A stretch of DNA of 64,000 nucleotides from DATLNF01 sp963765815 (GCA_963765815.1 CAVXXT010000003.1:496001-560000); one strand, 5' to 3'. Positions 7,149-16,829 are shown, counted from the first letter of the stretch. Numbers and translations are program-made. Notes: generated by a model not told the origin, from the sequence alone.

Positions 7149-8578
7149 ATGTTCACCAACGCCGACGAGGTGCTAAGCTACATCAAGGAGGAAGGCGTCG
7201 AGATGGTCGACGTCCGCTTCTGCGACCTGCCCGGCGTGATGCAGCACTTCACCGTCCCGGTCGGCTCGTTCACGCAGGACGTCTTCACCGACGGCCTCGG
7301 CTTCGACGGCTCGTCGATCCGCGGCTTCCAGGAGATCCACGAGTCGGACATGCTCCTGCTCCCGGACCCGACGACCGCGCGCCTCGACCCGTTCCGCAGT
7401 GCGCAAGACGCTGATCCTCAACTTCTTCATCCACGACCCGCTGACGGGTGAGCGTACTCCCGCGACCCGCGCAACGTCGCGAAGAAGGCCGAGGCCTACC
7501 TCGCGGGCACCGGCATCGCCGACACCTGCTTCTTCGGCGCCGAGGCGGAGTTCTACATCTTCGACTCGATCCGCTACGACACCAAGCCAGACTCGCAGCT
7601 ACTACTACATCGACGCCGAGGCCGCCGCGTGGAACACCGGCAAGGACGAGGTCGGCGGCAACCTGGGCTACAAGCCGCGCTACAAGGGCGGCTACTTCCC
7701 GGTCTCCCCCACCGACCACTACGCCGACCTGCGCGACGAGATGGCCGTCGACGCTCGAGCAGGCCGGCATGGTCGTCGAGCGCGGCCACCACGAGGTCGG
7801 CTCCGCCGGCCAGGCGGAGATCAACTACAAGTTCGACGCGCTGCTCGAGAGCGCCGACAACCTGATGCTGTTCAAGTACATCATCAAGAACACCGCTCAC
7901 GCGGCCGGCAAGACGGTCACCTTCATGCCGAAGCCGATCTTCGGCGACAACGGCTCGGGCATGCACTGCCACCAGTCGCTGTGGAAGGACGGCGCGCCGC
8001 TGTTCTACGACGAGGTCGGCTACGCCGGCCTGTCGGACACCGCCCGCTACTACATCGGCGGCCTGCTGCACCACGCGCCGTCGCTGCTGGCCTTCACCAA
8101 CCCGACGGTCAACAGCTACCACCGCCTGGTCCCGGGCTTCGAGGCGCCGGTCAACCTGGTCTACAGCCAGCGCAACCGCTCGGCCTGCATCCGCATCCCG
8201 ATCACCGGCACGAACCCGAAGGCCAAGCGCCTCGAGTTCCGCTGCCCCGACCCGTCGAGCAACCCCTACCTCGCGTTCTCGGCGATGCTGATGGCCGGCC
8301 TCGACGGCATCAAGAACAAGATCGAGCCGCCGGACGCCGGTCGACAAGGACCTCTACGAGCTGCCGCCGGACGAGCTGGCGAACGTCGCGCAGGTCCCCG
8401 GCTCGCTCGACGAGGTGCTCGACGCGCTCGAGGCCGACCACGAGTTCCTGCTCGAGGGCGGCGTCTTCACGCCGGACCTGATCGAGACCTGGATCGACTA
8501 CAAGCGCGACCGTCGAGATCGACGCCGCTCCGCCTGCGCCCGCACCCCTACGAGTTCGCCCTCTACTACGACATCTAG
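7149..8578 (+). CDS. glnA: Glutamine synthetase type I, GlnA1 (frame broken by about seven indels)
   Basis: ATP-dependent synthesis of glutamine from glutamate and ammonia. The N-terminus MFTNADEVLSYIKEEGVEMV, DGSSIRGFQEIHESDM, FGAEAEFYIFD, GHHEVGSAGQAEINYKFD, FMPKPIFGDNGSGMHCHQS, NRSACIRIPI, the adenylylation-site region DLYELPPDELA and RPHPYEFALYYD are all present, but in different frames. Breaks fall near 7398, 7454 (one base missing), 7595, 7751, 8334, 8509 and 8522. Correcting them gives about 474 residues, the normal length. Conservation is complete between breaks, so consensus errors are more likely than decay. The start is ATG 7149 behind AGGAGG. Confidence 0.9.
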
Positions 8579-8598
8579 AACGACCTGGTACGACGGCT

Positions 8599-8636
8599 CG
8601 GGCCGGTGTCGCGCTGAGAAGCGCGCCACCGGCCCG
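8599..8636 (+). terminator. Strong hairpin terminator after glnA
   Basis: A 16-bp stem with a single mismatch (8599-8614 pairing with 8621-8636), with core CGGGCCGGTG/CACCGGCCCG and loop TGAGAA, followed by TTGTCGTTGCT. It begins 21 bp after the glnA stop and fits an intrinsic terminator of GC-rich bacteria with a weak U tract. Confidence 0.8.
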
Positions 8637-8900
8637 TTGTCGTTGCTGGGTCCTCGCGATCTTTGAGGCAATCCGGCCGGTCGTAAGCACGCCGCCGCCT
8701 CAAAGTTCACGACACGAGAAGCGTCGGGCGCCTCGGCAGCGGGACACAACGTTGGTAGTTGCCGCGTCGCGCGCGTCCGCACCGGTACGACGTTCGACGT
8801 ACCCGATCGCGCTTCGGCGGACGACCTGGATCAGCAGCTGCCGCGCACCTGGCGCCGTAGTCAGGCAACCCGACGGAGCTGGACGGCGTTTCATAAGGGT
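8637..8900. repeat. Gene-free gap with a CTTTGAGGC inverted repeat (8661-8705)
   Basis: No gene is supported between the glnA terminator and the sigma-factor start. CTTTGAGGC (8661-8669) is mirrored by GCCTCAAAG (8697-8705), a perfect 9-bp dyad with a 27-base spacer. The same word occurs in the dyad at 41018-41069, just after the second glutamine synthetase gene. The remaining 200 bp up to the GTG at 8901 should contain the sigma-factor promoter; I cannot assign a clear -35/-10. Confidence 0.5.
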
Positions 8901-9401
8901 GTGAGCCTCCGCGAGCCGGACCCGGCGTTCGACGACTTCGTCGCGGCGTACTCTCCCCACCTGCTGCGCCTCGCCTACCGGCTGACGCTTGACGCCCATC
9001 TCGCAGAGGACCTGCTACAAGAGGCGCTCTGGCGCGTGGCGAAGCACTGGTCCCGGGCGAAGGAGAGTCCTCGCGCCTATGCCGATCGCACGCTGGTCAA
9101 CCTGGCCGCCGACCGCAGCCGCAGTCGTCGCCGCCGGCCGATCGAGGTGCGCCTCGACACGATCGACCGGGCAGCAGCGTCGACCGGCGACCACGTCGAG
9201 GACCGCGAGCTCCTGATCAGCTCGCTCCGGCAGCTGCCGCCCCGGCAGCGCGCGGTGCTGGTGCTCCGCTACTGGGAGGACATGTCCGTCGAGCAGACGG
9301 CTCTGCTCCTCGGCTGCACGACCGGCAACGTGAAGAGCACCGCGAGCCGCGGCCTGGAACGCCTCCGCGCCGTCCTCGACACCGAAGGAGTCCACCGATG
9401 A
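8901..9401 (+). CDS. SigE-family (ECF) RNA polymerase sigma factor
   Basis: 166 residues with the two ECF regions. Region 2: FVAAYSPHLLRLAYRLTLDAHLAEDLLQEALWRVAKHW (about residues 13-50), including the -10 recognition helix. Region 4: ISSLRQLPPRQRAVLVLRYWEDMSVEQTALLLGCTTGNVKSTASRGLERLR (about 106-156), a helix-turn-helix for the -35 element. The short, Arg-rich linker is typical of the SigE family common in actinobacteria. GTG start at 8901. The stop overlaps the next start by four bases (ATGA), so the sigma factor and membrane partner are translationally coupled. Confidence 0.92.
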   Translation: MSLREPDPAFDDFVAAYSPHLLRLAYRLTLDAHLAEDLLQEALWRVAKHWSRAKESPRAYADRTLVNLAADRSRSRRRRPIEVRLDTIDRAAASTGDHVEDRELLISSLRQLPPRQRAVLVLRYWEDMSVEQTALLLGCTTGNVKSTASRGLERLRAVLDTEGVHR

Positions 9402-9916
9402 CCGATCTCGAAGACGCGCTGCGGCGGCAGCTGGCAGCTCTGCCCGATCCGGCCCTCACGCCGCAGCCCGGCCTCGCCCGCACGCTGCGGCGGCGCGCCC
9501 ACCGTCGATCGGTCACCCTCACCGCCTCCACCGGCGCGGTGGCCCTGGTGGCCGTCGGCGCCACGGCGACGGCGCTGCGACACGAGCCACGACGAGCAAG
9601 TGAGGTGATCGTCGGCGCGCCACCCACCGGGTCGACGTCGCCGTCGCCATCGGCTCGGCCGTGCAGCGTGCCGGAGCTCCTCGCGCAGGGTGGACCCAAG
9701 TCGATGGCGGACTTCGAGTGGCCGTCGGGCGCGACGCTCGTCCTGCTGACCGCACCGGCCGAGAACTGCCCGATCGACCTGATGCTCTCCAGCGCGCAGC
9801 TCGCGCCGGAGGACGTCGCTGCTGCCGAGCAGCGGTGGGGAGCGAACGTGCATCTCCTCGCGTACGACGCCGCGCGCCTGCAGGCCGAGCAGTCCTTGCC
9901 GACCGCGTCGCCGTGA
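9398..9916 (+). CDS. Single-pass membrane protein coupled to the sigma factor (putative anti-sigma-like partner)
   Basis: 172 residues. A cytosolic N-terminus of about 37 residues (DLEDALRRQLAALPDP), one membrane helix (LTASTGAVALVAVGATATAL, about 39-58) and an extracytoplasmic Ser/Pro linker leading to a small domain with two Cys (RPCSVPELL, ENCPIDLML). ATGA overlap with the sigma gene and this topology suggest it senses or restrains the sigma factor. There is no zinc-binding HxxxCxxC motif, so the anti-sigma role is inference from position. The DUF family is not recognised. Confidence 0.65.
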   Translation: MTDLEDALRRQLAALPDPALTPQPGLARTLRRRAHRRSVTLTASTGAVALVAVGATATALRHEPRRASEVIVGAPPTGSTSPSPSARPCSVPELLAQGGPKSMADFEWPSGATLVLLTAPAENCPIDLMLSSAQLAPEDVAAAEQRWGANVHLLAYDAARLQAEQSLPTASP

Positions 9917-10037
9917 TCGCAGCTGCCCAGCACCGTCTCCCGCGCGGTCACGACACGGGCGATTCGCCTCGGCGACGAACGCCCACAGCGCTGTCGAGGC
10001 TGTTGCGGCAGACCAGCCCAGACGACAGCATCCGGGC

Positions 10038-10529
10038 ATGAGGAAGCTGAAGGTGATCATGGTGGCCGCGATCGCCGGCGTTGCGCTCGTATCGTGCAGT
10101 GAGAGCGACGACGGACCTGGTACGCCGGCGCCGGCGACCAGCAGCTCTCCCCCGGCGACGAGCCCGGCGTTCGTCCCGGGCAGCGGCGACGCGATCCTCA
10201 TCGAGGAGCAGATCACCGACGCCAGGCAGCACATCGGCGCCGTCCTCGACACGTCGAGGCTCGGCGAGGCGCCGTTCTGCAAGGGCGGCAAGAGCAGCGG
10301 AGGCAGCGAGGGCGCCCTGATCACCGAGACGTTCACCTGCCCAGAGGGCACGCTCACGATCCAGTTCTCGCCGAGGCAGCCCAGCAGCGTGCAGGGCGCC
10401 CCGTGGGTGGTGGTCAGCGGCACCGGAACCCTCGCGGGGCTCCGCGGTGGCGGCTCGATGGTCGCCCTGTTCGACGGCGCCGACCCCGATGTCGGACGAG
10501 TGATCTTCGTCGGTACGGTCATCACGTAG
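10038..10529 (+). CDS. Secreted lipoprotein, 163 aa
   Basis: The signal peptide ends in the lipobox LVSC, with the lipidated Cys at residue 20. A Ser/Pro/Thr linker (about 25-47) is followed by a compact domain with two further Cys (APFCKGG, ETFTCPEG) that probably form a disulfide. The domain reads as a beta-sandwich (GTLTIQFSP, WVVVSGTGTLAGLRGGG), somewhat like dirigent or allene-oxide-cyclase-type barrels, but I cannot assign it. It follows the sigma/membrane-protein pair by 121 bp and may be a target of that sigma factor. Confidence 0.75.
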   Translation: MRKLKVIMVAAIAGVALVSCSESDDGPGTPAPATSSSPPATSPAFVPGSGDAILIEEQITDARQHIGAVLDTSRLGEAPFCKGGKSSGGSEGALITETFTCPEGTLTIQFSPRQPSSVQGAPWVVVSGTGTLAGLRGGGSMVALFDGADPDVGRVIFVGTVIT

Positions 10530-10545
10530 CGCTACGGTGTGCTAC

Positions 10546-10809
10546 ATGAGGACCGTGACGCACCGCGAGATGCGCAACAACAGCGCGGAGATCCTGCGTG
10601 CCGTCGCCGCCGGCGAGGACATCCTGGTCACGAACAACGGCGAGCCTGCTGCGCTGATCACCCGGCCGCACCTGTCGCCGCTCGAGGTGCTGATCGCCAC
10701 CGGGCAGGCCCGCATGCCTACCAAGGACCTGCGGTCGCTGAAGGTGCCGAGGAAGCGAGCGACCGTGACGACCGCGGAGATCCTCGAGGACCTCCGCGCT
10801 GACCGTTGA
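10546..10809 (+). CDS. Type II antitoxin, Phd/YefM family (VapB-like)
   Basis: 87 residues. The N-terminal Phd/YefM DNA-binding fold is clear: MRTVTHREMRNNSAEILRAV, then AGEDILVTNNGEPAALITRP. The C-terminal half (ATVTTAEILEDLRADR) should wrap the toxin. ATG 10546 is preferred over an in-frame ATG nine bases upstream because it gives the family N-terminus. Its stop overlaps the TTG start of the PIN toxin by four bases (TTGA), the usual coupled antitoxin-toxin order. It should autoregulate the operon together with the toxin. Confidence 0.88.
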   Translation: MRTVTHREMRNNSAEILRAVAAGEDILVTNNGEPAALITRPHLSPLEVLIATGQARMPTKDLRSLKVPRKRATVTTAEILEDLRADR

Positions 10810-11189
10810 TCTACCTCGACAGCTCAGCCGCGCTCAAGGCGGTGGTGCGGGAGACCGAGTCCGCAGCGCTCGTCAGATGGCTCGCTCGTGAGGACGACCA
10901 CCTCGTCGCCAGCTGGCTGGTCCACGCCGAGATGCACTGCGCGATCGCCCGCCGGCCCGACGAGATCGATCGCACGGCGGTGGACGACCTGATGGCCGGG
11001 CTGGTCCTGGTCGACCTGACGAGAGGCGACCTGCTCGCCGCTCCGTCGCTCGGCGGCGGGCTGCGCACCCTCGACGCGCTCCACCTCGCGACCGCCGTAC
11101 GGGTGCAGGCTCATGCGATGGTGACCTACGACGGCCGCCTCGCCGAAGCAGCCCGAGGTGCTGGACTGGAGATCATCCAGCCCAGTTGA
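10806..11189 (+). CDS. VapC-like PIN-domain ribonuclease toxin
   Basis: 127 residues with the acidic PIN residues in place: Asp in IYLDSSA (residue 5), Glu in VHAEMH (about 42), Asp in RTLDALHLA (about 91) and Asp in VTYDGRL (about 109). They bind the metal ions that cleave RNA. TTG 10806 is the start, overlapping the antitoxin stop. The stop codon lies in the first unit of an 8-bp tandem repeat. Intact and probably functional. Confidence 0.9.
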   Translation: MIYLDSSAALKAVVRETESAALVRWLAREDDHLVASWLVHAEMHCAIARRPDEIDRTAVDDLMAGLVLVDLTRGDLLAAPSLGGGLRTLDALHLATAVRVQAHAMVTYDGRLAEAARGAGLEIIQPS

Positions 11190-11207
11190 CCAGTTGACCA
11201 GTTGACC
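11184..11207. repeat. 8-bp tandem repeat AGTTGACC x3 across the vapC stop
   Basis: Three perfect copies of AGTTGACC (11184, 11192, 11200) extend through the toxin stop codon (TGA 11187-11189) toward the dehydrogenase start. Such short repeats can vary by slippage; a change of one unit would leave the toxin sequence unchanged because the stop is in unit one. Confidence 0.75.
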
Positions 11208-11225
11208 AGACCGACAGGAGACCTG

Positions 11226-12272
11226 ATGCGCGTCCACGCGTACGCCGCACCCGCCGAGGCCGCGCCGCTCGAGCCGACCGTCATCGAGCGCCGCGCCGTC
11301 GGGCCCAACGACGTGCTGATCGAGATCAGGTACGCCGGCATCTGCCACTCCGACATCCACACCGTCCGCGGCGAGTGGGGCCCGCGCTCCTACCCGCTCA
11401 CCCCGGGCCACGAGATCGTCGGCGTCGTGACCGAGGTCGGGCCCGACGTCACCAACCACTCGGTCGGCGACCGGGTCGGCGTCGGCTGCTTCGTCAACGC
11501 CTGCCGCGAGTGCGAGAGCTGCCGCAACGGCGACGAGCAGTACTGCCAGGTCGCGGGCGTGCCGACGTACGCCGGCGTCGACCGCGACGGCACCGTCACG
11601 CAGGGCGGCTACTCCACGCACATCGTGGTCGACTCGTACTTCGTGCTGTCCGTGCCGGACACCCTCGACCTCGCCGCTGCTGCGCCGCTGCTCTGCGCGG
11701 GCATCACGACGTACTCGCCGCTGCGCCGCTGGGGTGCGGCGCCCGGGAAGAAGGTCGCGATCGTCGGGCTCGGCGGTCTCGGCCACATGGGCGTCAAGCT
11801 CGCCCACGCGATGGGAGCCGAGGTGACGGTCCTGTCGCAGTCGTTGAAGAAGCAGGAGGACGGGCTGCGGCTCGGCGCCGTCGACTACTACGCGACCAGC
11901 GACCCGGCGACTTTCGAGCAGCTCCAGCGGCGGTTCGACCTCATCGTCAACACGGTCAGCGCGCCCATCGACGTCGACGCCTACCTCGGCCTGCTCCGGG
12001 TCGACGGCACTTTGGTCAACGTCGGCGCGCCGCCGGAGCCGCTGAGCCTCGACGTCTTCTCGCTGATCGGCCACCGTCGCTCGTTCGCCGGCTCGATGAT
12101 CGGCGGCATCCCCGAGACCCAGGAGATGCTCGACTTCTGCGGCGAGCACGGGATCGTCTCGGAGATCGAGCTGATCCGCGCCGACCAGGTCAACGAGGCG
12201 TACGAGCGGGTGCTCGCCTCAGACGTCCGCTACCGCTTCGTCATCGACACCGCCACGCTGCCCCGCGACTAG
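11226..12272 (+). CDS. Zinc-dependent alcohol dehydrogenase (CAD/YahK type)
   Basis: NAD(P)-dependent medium-chain dehydrogenase, about 348 residues. The catalytic zinc site is GICHSDIH and GHEIVG. The structural zinc quartet is CRECESCRNGDEQYC. The Rossmann motif is IVGLGGLGHMG. The C-terminal half (SFAGSMIGGIPETQEMLDF) matches the cinnamyl-alcohol dehydrogenase/YahK branch, which reduces aldehydes with NADPH. ATG 11226 follows AGGAG at 8 bp, better than a GTG/ATG further upstream inside the 8-bp repeat. The stop shares CTAG with the stop of the convergent acylase gene. Confidence 0.92.
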   Translation: MRVHAYAAPAEAAPLEPTVIERRAVGPNDVLIEIRYAGICHSDIHTVRGEWGPRSYPLTPGHEIVGVVTEVGPDVTNHSVGDRVGVGCFVNACRECESCRNGDEQYCQVAGVPTYAGVDRDGTVTQGGYSTHIVVDSYFVLSVPDTLDLAAAAPLLCAGITTYSPLRRWGAAPGKKVAIVGLGGLGHMGVKLAHAMGAEVTVLSQSLKKQEDGLRLGAVDYYATSDPATFEQLQRRFDLIVNTVSAPIDVDAYLGLLRVDGTLVNVGAPPEPLSLDVFSLIGHRRSFAGSMIGGIPETQEMLDFCGEHGIVSEIELIRADQVNEAYERVLASDVRYRFVIDTATLPRD

Positions 12273-14735
12273 CGGGCGGCCCGCAGCCGCTGGGTGCGCA
12301 GGGTCGCCCGGCGTACGTCGTCCCTGCAGAAGACCGGCGTCATCCAGCCCTTGTCGCGGTAGAGCCGGGTCAGGTCGGCGTAGTGCGCGGACTTCGAGTT
12401 CGTCGACTGCGAGTAGGTGAGGATCGTCCGCACGTCCGGGCAGCCGTCGCCGTCGAAGCCGACCGCCTGGATGAACGACGAGCCGTGGGTCAGCTTGTTG
12501 GCGTAGCCGGTCTTGGCGTCCCAGGACGCGTTGAGCGCGTTGAAGACGCCGACCGAGCCGGGCCCGCCGTGGTACGGGATCCGGGTGCCGTCGGGCCGCA
12601 CGTCGACCTGGTTGGAGCCGAGCGGCGCGTCGATCGGGATCCCCGCGCCGGCGAGGTCGTTGAGCGCGTCGCCGAACGCCCGCCACACGATCGGGCTGCC
12701 GATGTTGAGGTCGCGCGGGGTGCTGACCGGGTCGGCGGCGTCGAACGGCGTGAGCCAGAGCAGCCGCTCCGGCGTTGCGGCGGTCGTCGACGCCGCGGCC
12801 GGAAGGCCGAGACCGGCGACCGGCAGGCCGAGACGGTCCGCTCGCTGCCAGAAGCGGCGGAACAGGATCGCGCCACGGGAGCTCAGGTTGTCCCGCACGT
12901 CCCACTGCGAGAGCACATCGCAGGCGTTGCCGACCGCGACCGGCCCGGACGACGACGGCGCGTAGCCGCCGGGAACATGCGGCACATCTCGACCAGGTCG
13001 TCGCGGACCAGCTCGCCGGCGTACTGCCGGTTGCCGTAGACACATGTCCTGCAGGTCCTGCCGCGAGACCTTGCCGTCGCCGCGCAGCTGCTCCTCGACC
13101 ATCGTCAGCCCGGACCGGGTGCGCAGCGCGCGCGCCTTGCGCTCGTCGCCGATGATCTCGGCGAAGCCCTCGAGCGGCTGCCGCGGCTGGGACAGCCAGT
13201 AGCGAGTCGTTGGAGTTCGTCGACGTAGTCGGTGCGGATCAGCGACGGCATGCTCGACGGGCCGAACGTGCCCTTCTGCAGCGAGTCCGGGTCGCTCCCC
13301 CACTCGCAGGCCGCACGCGAGCCGTCGAGCACCGGCAGCCGCAGGTAGGCGAACGTCGCCTGACCGAGCGGGGTGGCGCAGGTCTGCACCTGCGCGTCCG
13401 TCACGTGCGGCGTGACGGAGATGTCGGCGTACAGCGCCTCACCCTTGTCGTCAGCCGCGATGGTGTTGACCCACGGGATGCCCTGGTTGCGCTTGAGGAT
13501 CGTCGAGCACCTCGCGCGAGCTCTTCGCGTGATCGACCTCGAAGAAGTGGTTGAGGTAGCGGAAGTTCGGGGCGTTGGCGTCGCCCATCGCGAACGCGCT
13601 GGTCGGCGTCCACGGGAAGATCGGCAGGCCAGGATGCTGGTGAGGATCGGGCCGTGGTGCGAGCTGTAGAGCGTGCGGGTGCGCTCCTCGACCTTCCCGT
13701 CGACCAGGGCCCGCACCTTCACGTCGTGCGCGGTCATCTTCGTCGGAACGCCGTCGTAGAGGTACGTCGTCGGAGCGCCCGGCACCAGCGTGTGCTGGAA
13801 CGGCGTGAAGCGGTACGCCGTCGACACCGTGTGGCTCCACGCCATCGTCGACGGTGTGGCCGATCAGCACGAGCGGCACGCCGAGCAGCGAGCCGCCGGC
13901 GACGTCGAGCTTGCCGGGGATCGTCAGGTGCGACTGGAAGAAGCGCTCGCTGCCGATCCACGGGAAGTGCGGGTTGCCGAGCAGGACGCCGTGCTTGTTG
14001 GGCGACGCTGCGCTGCCGATGGCCACGGCGTTGCTGCCGATGTCGAGCGTTGAAGCCTTCGGCCAGCATCCTCGCCGACGTGCCGTGCGGCAGCGGCGTC
14101 GTGGGCACGATGCCCGGGTGCGGTGGCTGCGCCGCGGCGATGCCGTCGATCGCGACGCCCGAGCTCGCGAGCAGCGCGAGCTGGTAGAACCGGCGGTAGG
14201 CGTCGATCTCGGTGATCGGCGTGACCCACGGCTTGCCCTTGCACGTCGGGTCGTCGACGCCGCGTGCGCCGCCGACGTCGGCCAGCCAGCGGTTGTAGCC
14301 GTCGACGTACCCGCGTACGCCGTCCTTGATCTCCGGCCGCGGCCCGTACGGCGGCTTCAGCGCGAGCAGGCCCTCGACGCGATGCTCGTCGTTGAGCTGC
14401 TGGTAGAAGAAGTCGCTGTTGAGGTTGGTCGGATTGGTGCTGTTGGAGCGGAAGCTGTACGTCGCGTCGGGGCCGAAATACATGCTGCGCTGCGCGCGCA
14501 CCGTCGTGTAGACGTCGGCGAGCGAGCAGATGTTCTGACTGGCCAGCGCGTAGCCGTAGCCGTAGCCCATGCTCGCGTAGTCGGCGGCCTCGATGTGCGG
14601 GATGCCGTACTCGGTCCAGCGGATCGTGACGTCGTACCCGTCGGCGTTCCTGCCCCGCGACGGCAGGGCGCCGGCGGTCGAGGCGGCCGCGATCGTCGCA
14701 GCGAGGACGAGGCTGACAGCGAGACGCAGGCGCAC
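12269..14735 (-). CDS. Penicillin-acylase-family Ntn hydrolase (frame broken by about eight indels)
   Basis: Exported amidase of the penicillin/acyl-homoserine-lactone acylase family. Signal peptide MRLRLAVSLVLAATIAAAST; alpha chain with GIPHIEAADYASMGYGYGYA; spacer; then GSNAVAIG, where the Ser becomes the N-terminal nucleophile of the beta chain after autocleavage. Beta-chain blocks PHFPWIGSERFFQSHLTI, MAWSHTVSTAYRFT, LKRNQGIPWVNT and NSNDS/YWLSQP are all present. Frames break near 14050, 13848, 13628, 13503, 13220, 13204, 13042 and 12973; correction gives about 820 residues. Everything catalytic is conserved, so I treat it as a gene with sequence errors. The acyl substrate is unknown. Confidence 0.8.
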
Positions 14736-14801
14736 AGCGGGCTCCCGGGGGGCAGGGGTCGATCGAGGACTTCGGCGTGGTGGCGGCCGGACCTGCCGGA
14801 G

Positions 14802-16033
14802 TCAGTCCGGCGCGATCGACAGCAGGGCGATGTCGTCGCGGGCGTTGCCGGCCTGGAAGGCGAGGACCTCCGTGAGTACGGCGTCGACCAGCTCGGCCGG
14901 CCCGCCGCCTGTGGCGCGCACCCGGCGGACGAGGGCGTCGTCGCCGTACTGGTCGCGCCCGGAGCGCGCCTCGGTGACGCCGTCGGTGTAGAGCAGCAGC
15001 CGGTCGCCCGGCTCGAGGATCACGGTCGTCGACGAGAATTTCACCGACGCGAACGCGCCGAGGAGCGAACCCGGCCGGCCGATGAAGGACACCTCGCCGC
15101 TCGCCCGGTGCAGCAGCGGCAGCGGGTGCCCGGCCGCGCACAGCGCCGCCTCCCAGCGGCCATCGGCGCGGGTGAGGCGGACCAGCAGCGCCGTGCAGAA
15201 CCGGTCGGTGTCATGCCGCAGCAGCACGTCATTGACCACAGCGAGCGTGCGCTCCGGATCCGGGGCGGCGACCGCGGCGCCGCGCACGGCGTACCGCAGC
15301 AGCGCCGTGACCACCGCGGCCTCCGCGCCCTTGCCGCACACGTCGCCGATGACGACGACCCACTCGTCGGTCGCCGACCTGGAACACGTCGTAGAAGTCG
15401 CCGCCGACCTCGTCGCCGGCACCCGCCGGCCGGTACGCCGCGGCGATGTCGAGGTCCGGGATGCGCGGTGGCTCCGGCGGGATCAGCGTCTGCTGCAGCG
15501 TCCGGGCGAGCGCGGTCGCCCGCTCCTCACTCGCCTGCGCCCGCTCGGTGGCGCGGAGCAGCTCGCGCTCGTACTCGCGGCGCTCGGTCGCGTCGAAGAC
15601 CGCGGCCCGGATGACGCGGGGCTCGCCGGCGTCGTCGCGTTCGAGCACGGCGTTGACGAGCACCGGCAGCCGGTTGCCCGCGGCGTCGACGATGTCCAGC
15701 GCGATCTCGCGCGCGGAGCCCTGCATCCGCAGCATCGGCGCGAAGTGCGTCTCGTGGTAGATCCGGCCACCGCCGGTCAGCAGGTCGACGAAGCCGGCGG
15801 CGCCCGACCAGCTCTGCCCGCGTGTAGCCGGTGAGGGTCAGGAAGGTCTGGTTGACCTTGACGATCGTGCCGTCGGGCGTGGTCGACAGGTAGCCGCACG
15901 GCGCCCGGTCGTAGAGCTGCGCCGCGTCGTCATCGAGCAGCGCCTCGACGAACGCGCCGACGACGTCCTCGCGGCTCACCCGGTCGCCGCTCGACCGGTC
16001 GACCCGGCCGGGTTCGTGGGCGCAGGCATTCAC
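14802..16033 (-). CDS. rsbP: RsbP-like PAS-PP2C phosphatase (two frame breaks)
   Basis: An N-terminal PAS domain (APCGYLSTTPDGTIVKVNQT, LTGYTRAELVG), a coiled-coil linker (YERELLRATERAQASEERA) and a C-terminal SpoIIE/PP2C serine phosphatase domain (GDEVGGDFYDVF, VVVIGDVCGKGAEAA, LLLYTDGVTEAR, DDIALLSI) with the metal-binding Asp residues. This is the architecture of Bacillus RsbP, which dephosphorylates the anti-sigma antagonist in response to energy stress. Frames shift near 15378 and 15818; corrected length is about 409 residues, close to RsbP. The GTG start at 16033 overlaps the stop of the RsbQ-like gene (GTGA). The symbol is by analogy. Confidence 0.8.
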
Positions 16034-16829
16034 GGCCGCACGAACGCGGCGATCGCCTCTGTCGTCTGCGTCGGCGCGCTCAGGTTGGGGCAGTGACCGG
16101 TCGCGTTGAGCAGCACCAGCTGCGCCCCGGGGATGGCGTCGCGGACGTACTCGCCGACGGCGACCGGCGCGATGACGTCCTCGGTGCACTGCAGCACCAG
16201 CGTCGGGACGGCGACCTTGGGCAGGTCCGCGCGGTTGTCCGACGTGAACGTGACGCGGGCGAAGCGCTTGGCGATCGCCGGGTCGGTGCGGCAGAAGCTC
16301 GCGGTCAGCTCCTCGCCCAGCTCGGGCTGGTCGTGCGTTGCCCATGATGACCGGCGCCATCGCGGTCGACCAGCCGAGGTAGTTGCTGTCCAGCGAGTCG
16401 AGCATGCTCGTCGATGTCGGCGGCCTGGAAGCCGCCGACGTAACCCTCGTCGTCGATGTAGCGCGGCGACGGGCCGACCAGCACCAGCTTGGCGAACCGC
16501 GCCGGCTCCTCGACCGCGGCCAGCACACCGATCATCGCCGACACCGAGTGGCCGACGAAGATCACGTCGTGCAGGTCGAGCTCACGGCAGATCTCGAGCA
16601 CGTCGGTCGCGTAGCCGCTGAGCGAGCCGTAGCGCTCGGGGTCGTAGGCGCTCAGGTCGGAGCCGCCGGCGCCGACGTGGTCGAACAGGACGACCCGGAA
16701 GTCGGCCTCGAAGTGCGGGGCGACGTGGCGCCACATGTTCTGGTCGCAGCCGAAGCCGTGCGCGAAGACCATGGGCTGGCCGTCCGCGCGCCCGCTCACC
16801 GTCACGTTGTGCTTCGCGAGGACGTCCAT
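16030..16829 (-). CDS. rsbQ: RsbQ-like alpha/beta hydrolase (two frame breaks)
   Basis: Alpha/beta hydrolase closely patterned on RsbQ, the partner that activates RsbP, and related to karrikin/strigolactone receptors. N-terminus with FAHGFGCDQNMWRHVAPHF; nucleophile elbow VGHSVSAMIG; the RsbQ signature VGPSPRYIDDEGYVGGF; NYLGWSTAMAPVIMGN; FCRTDPAIAKRFA; then Asp in CTEDVIAP and His in GHCPNLS complete the triad. Frames shift near 16406 and 16340; corrected length is about 265 residues (RsbQ is 269). Directly upstream of, and overlapping, the RsbP-like gene, so the pair is co-expressed. The gap to 16964 holds the divergent promoters. Confidence 0.82.

Noticed and set aside
8637..8900. Small ORFs after glnA
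   Set aside because: Frames there lack start signals and coding-type third-position GC pattern; the region holds a terminator and a dyad.
12269..14735. Acylase pseudogene
   Set aside because: Between eight small indels every catalytic and structural block is intact and the corrected length fits the family; mutation pattern matches that in essential ftsH and glnA.
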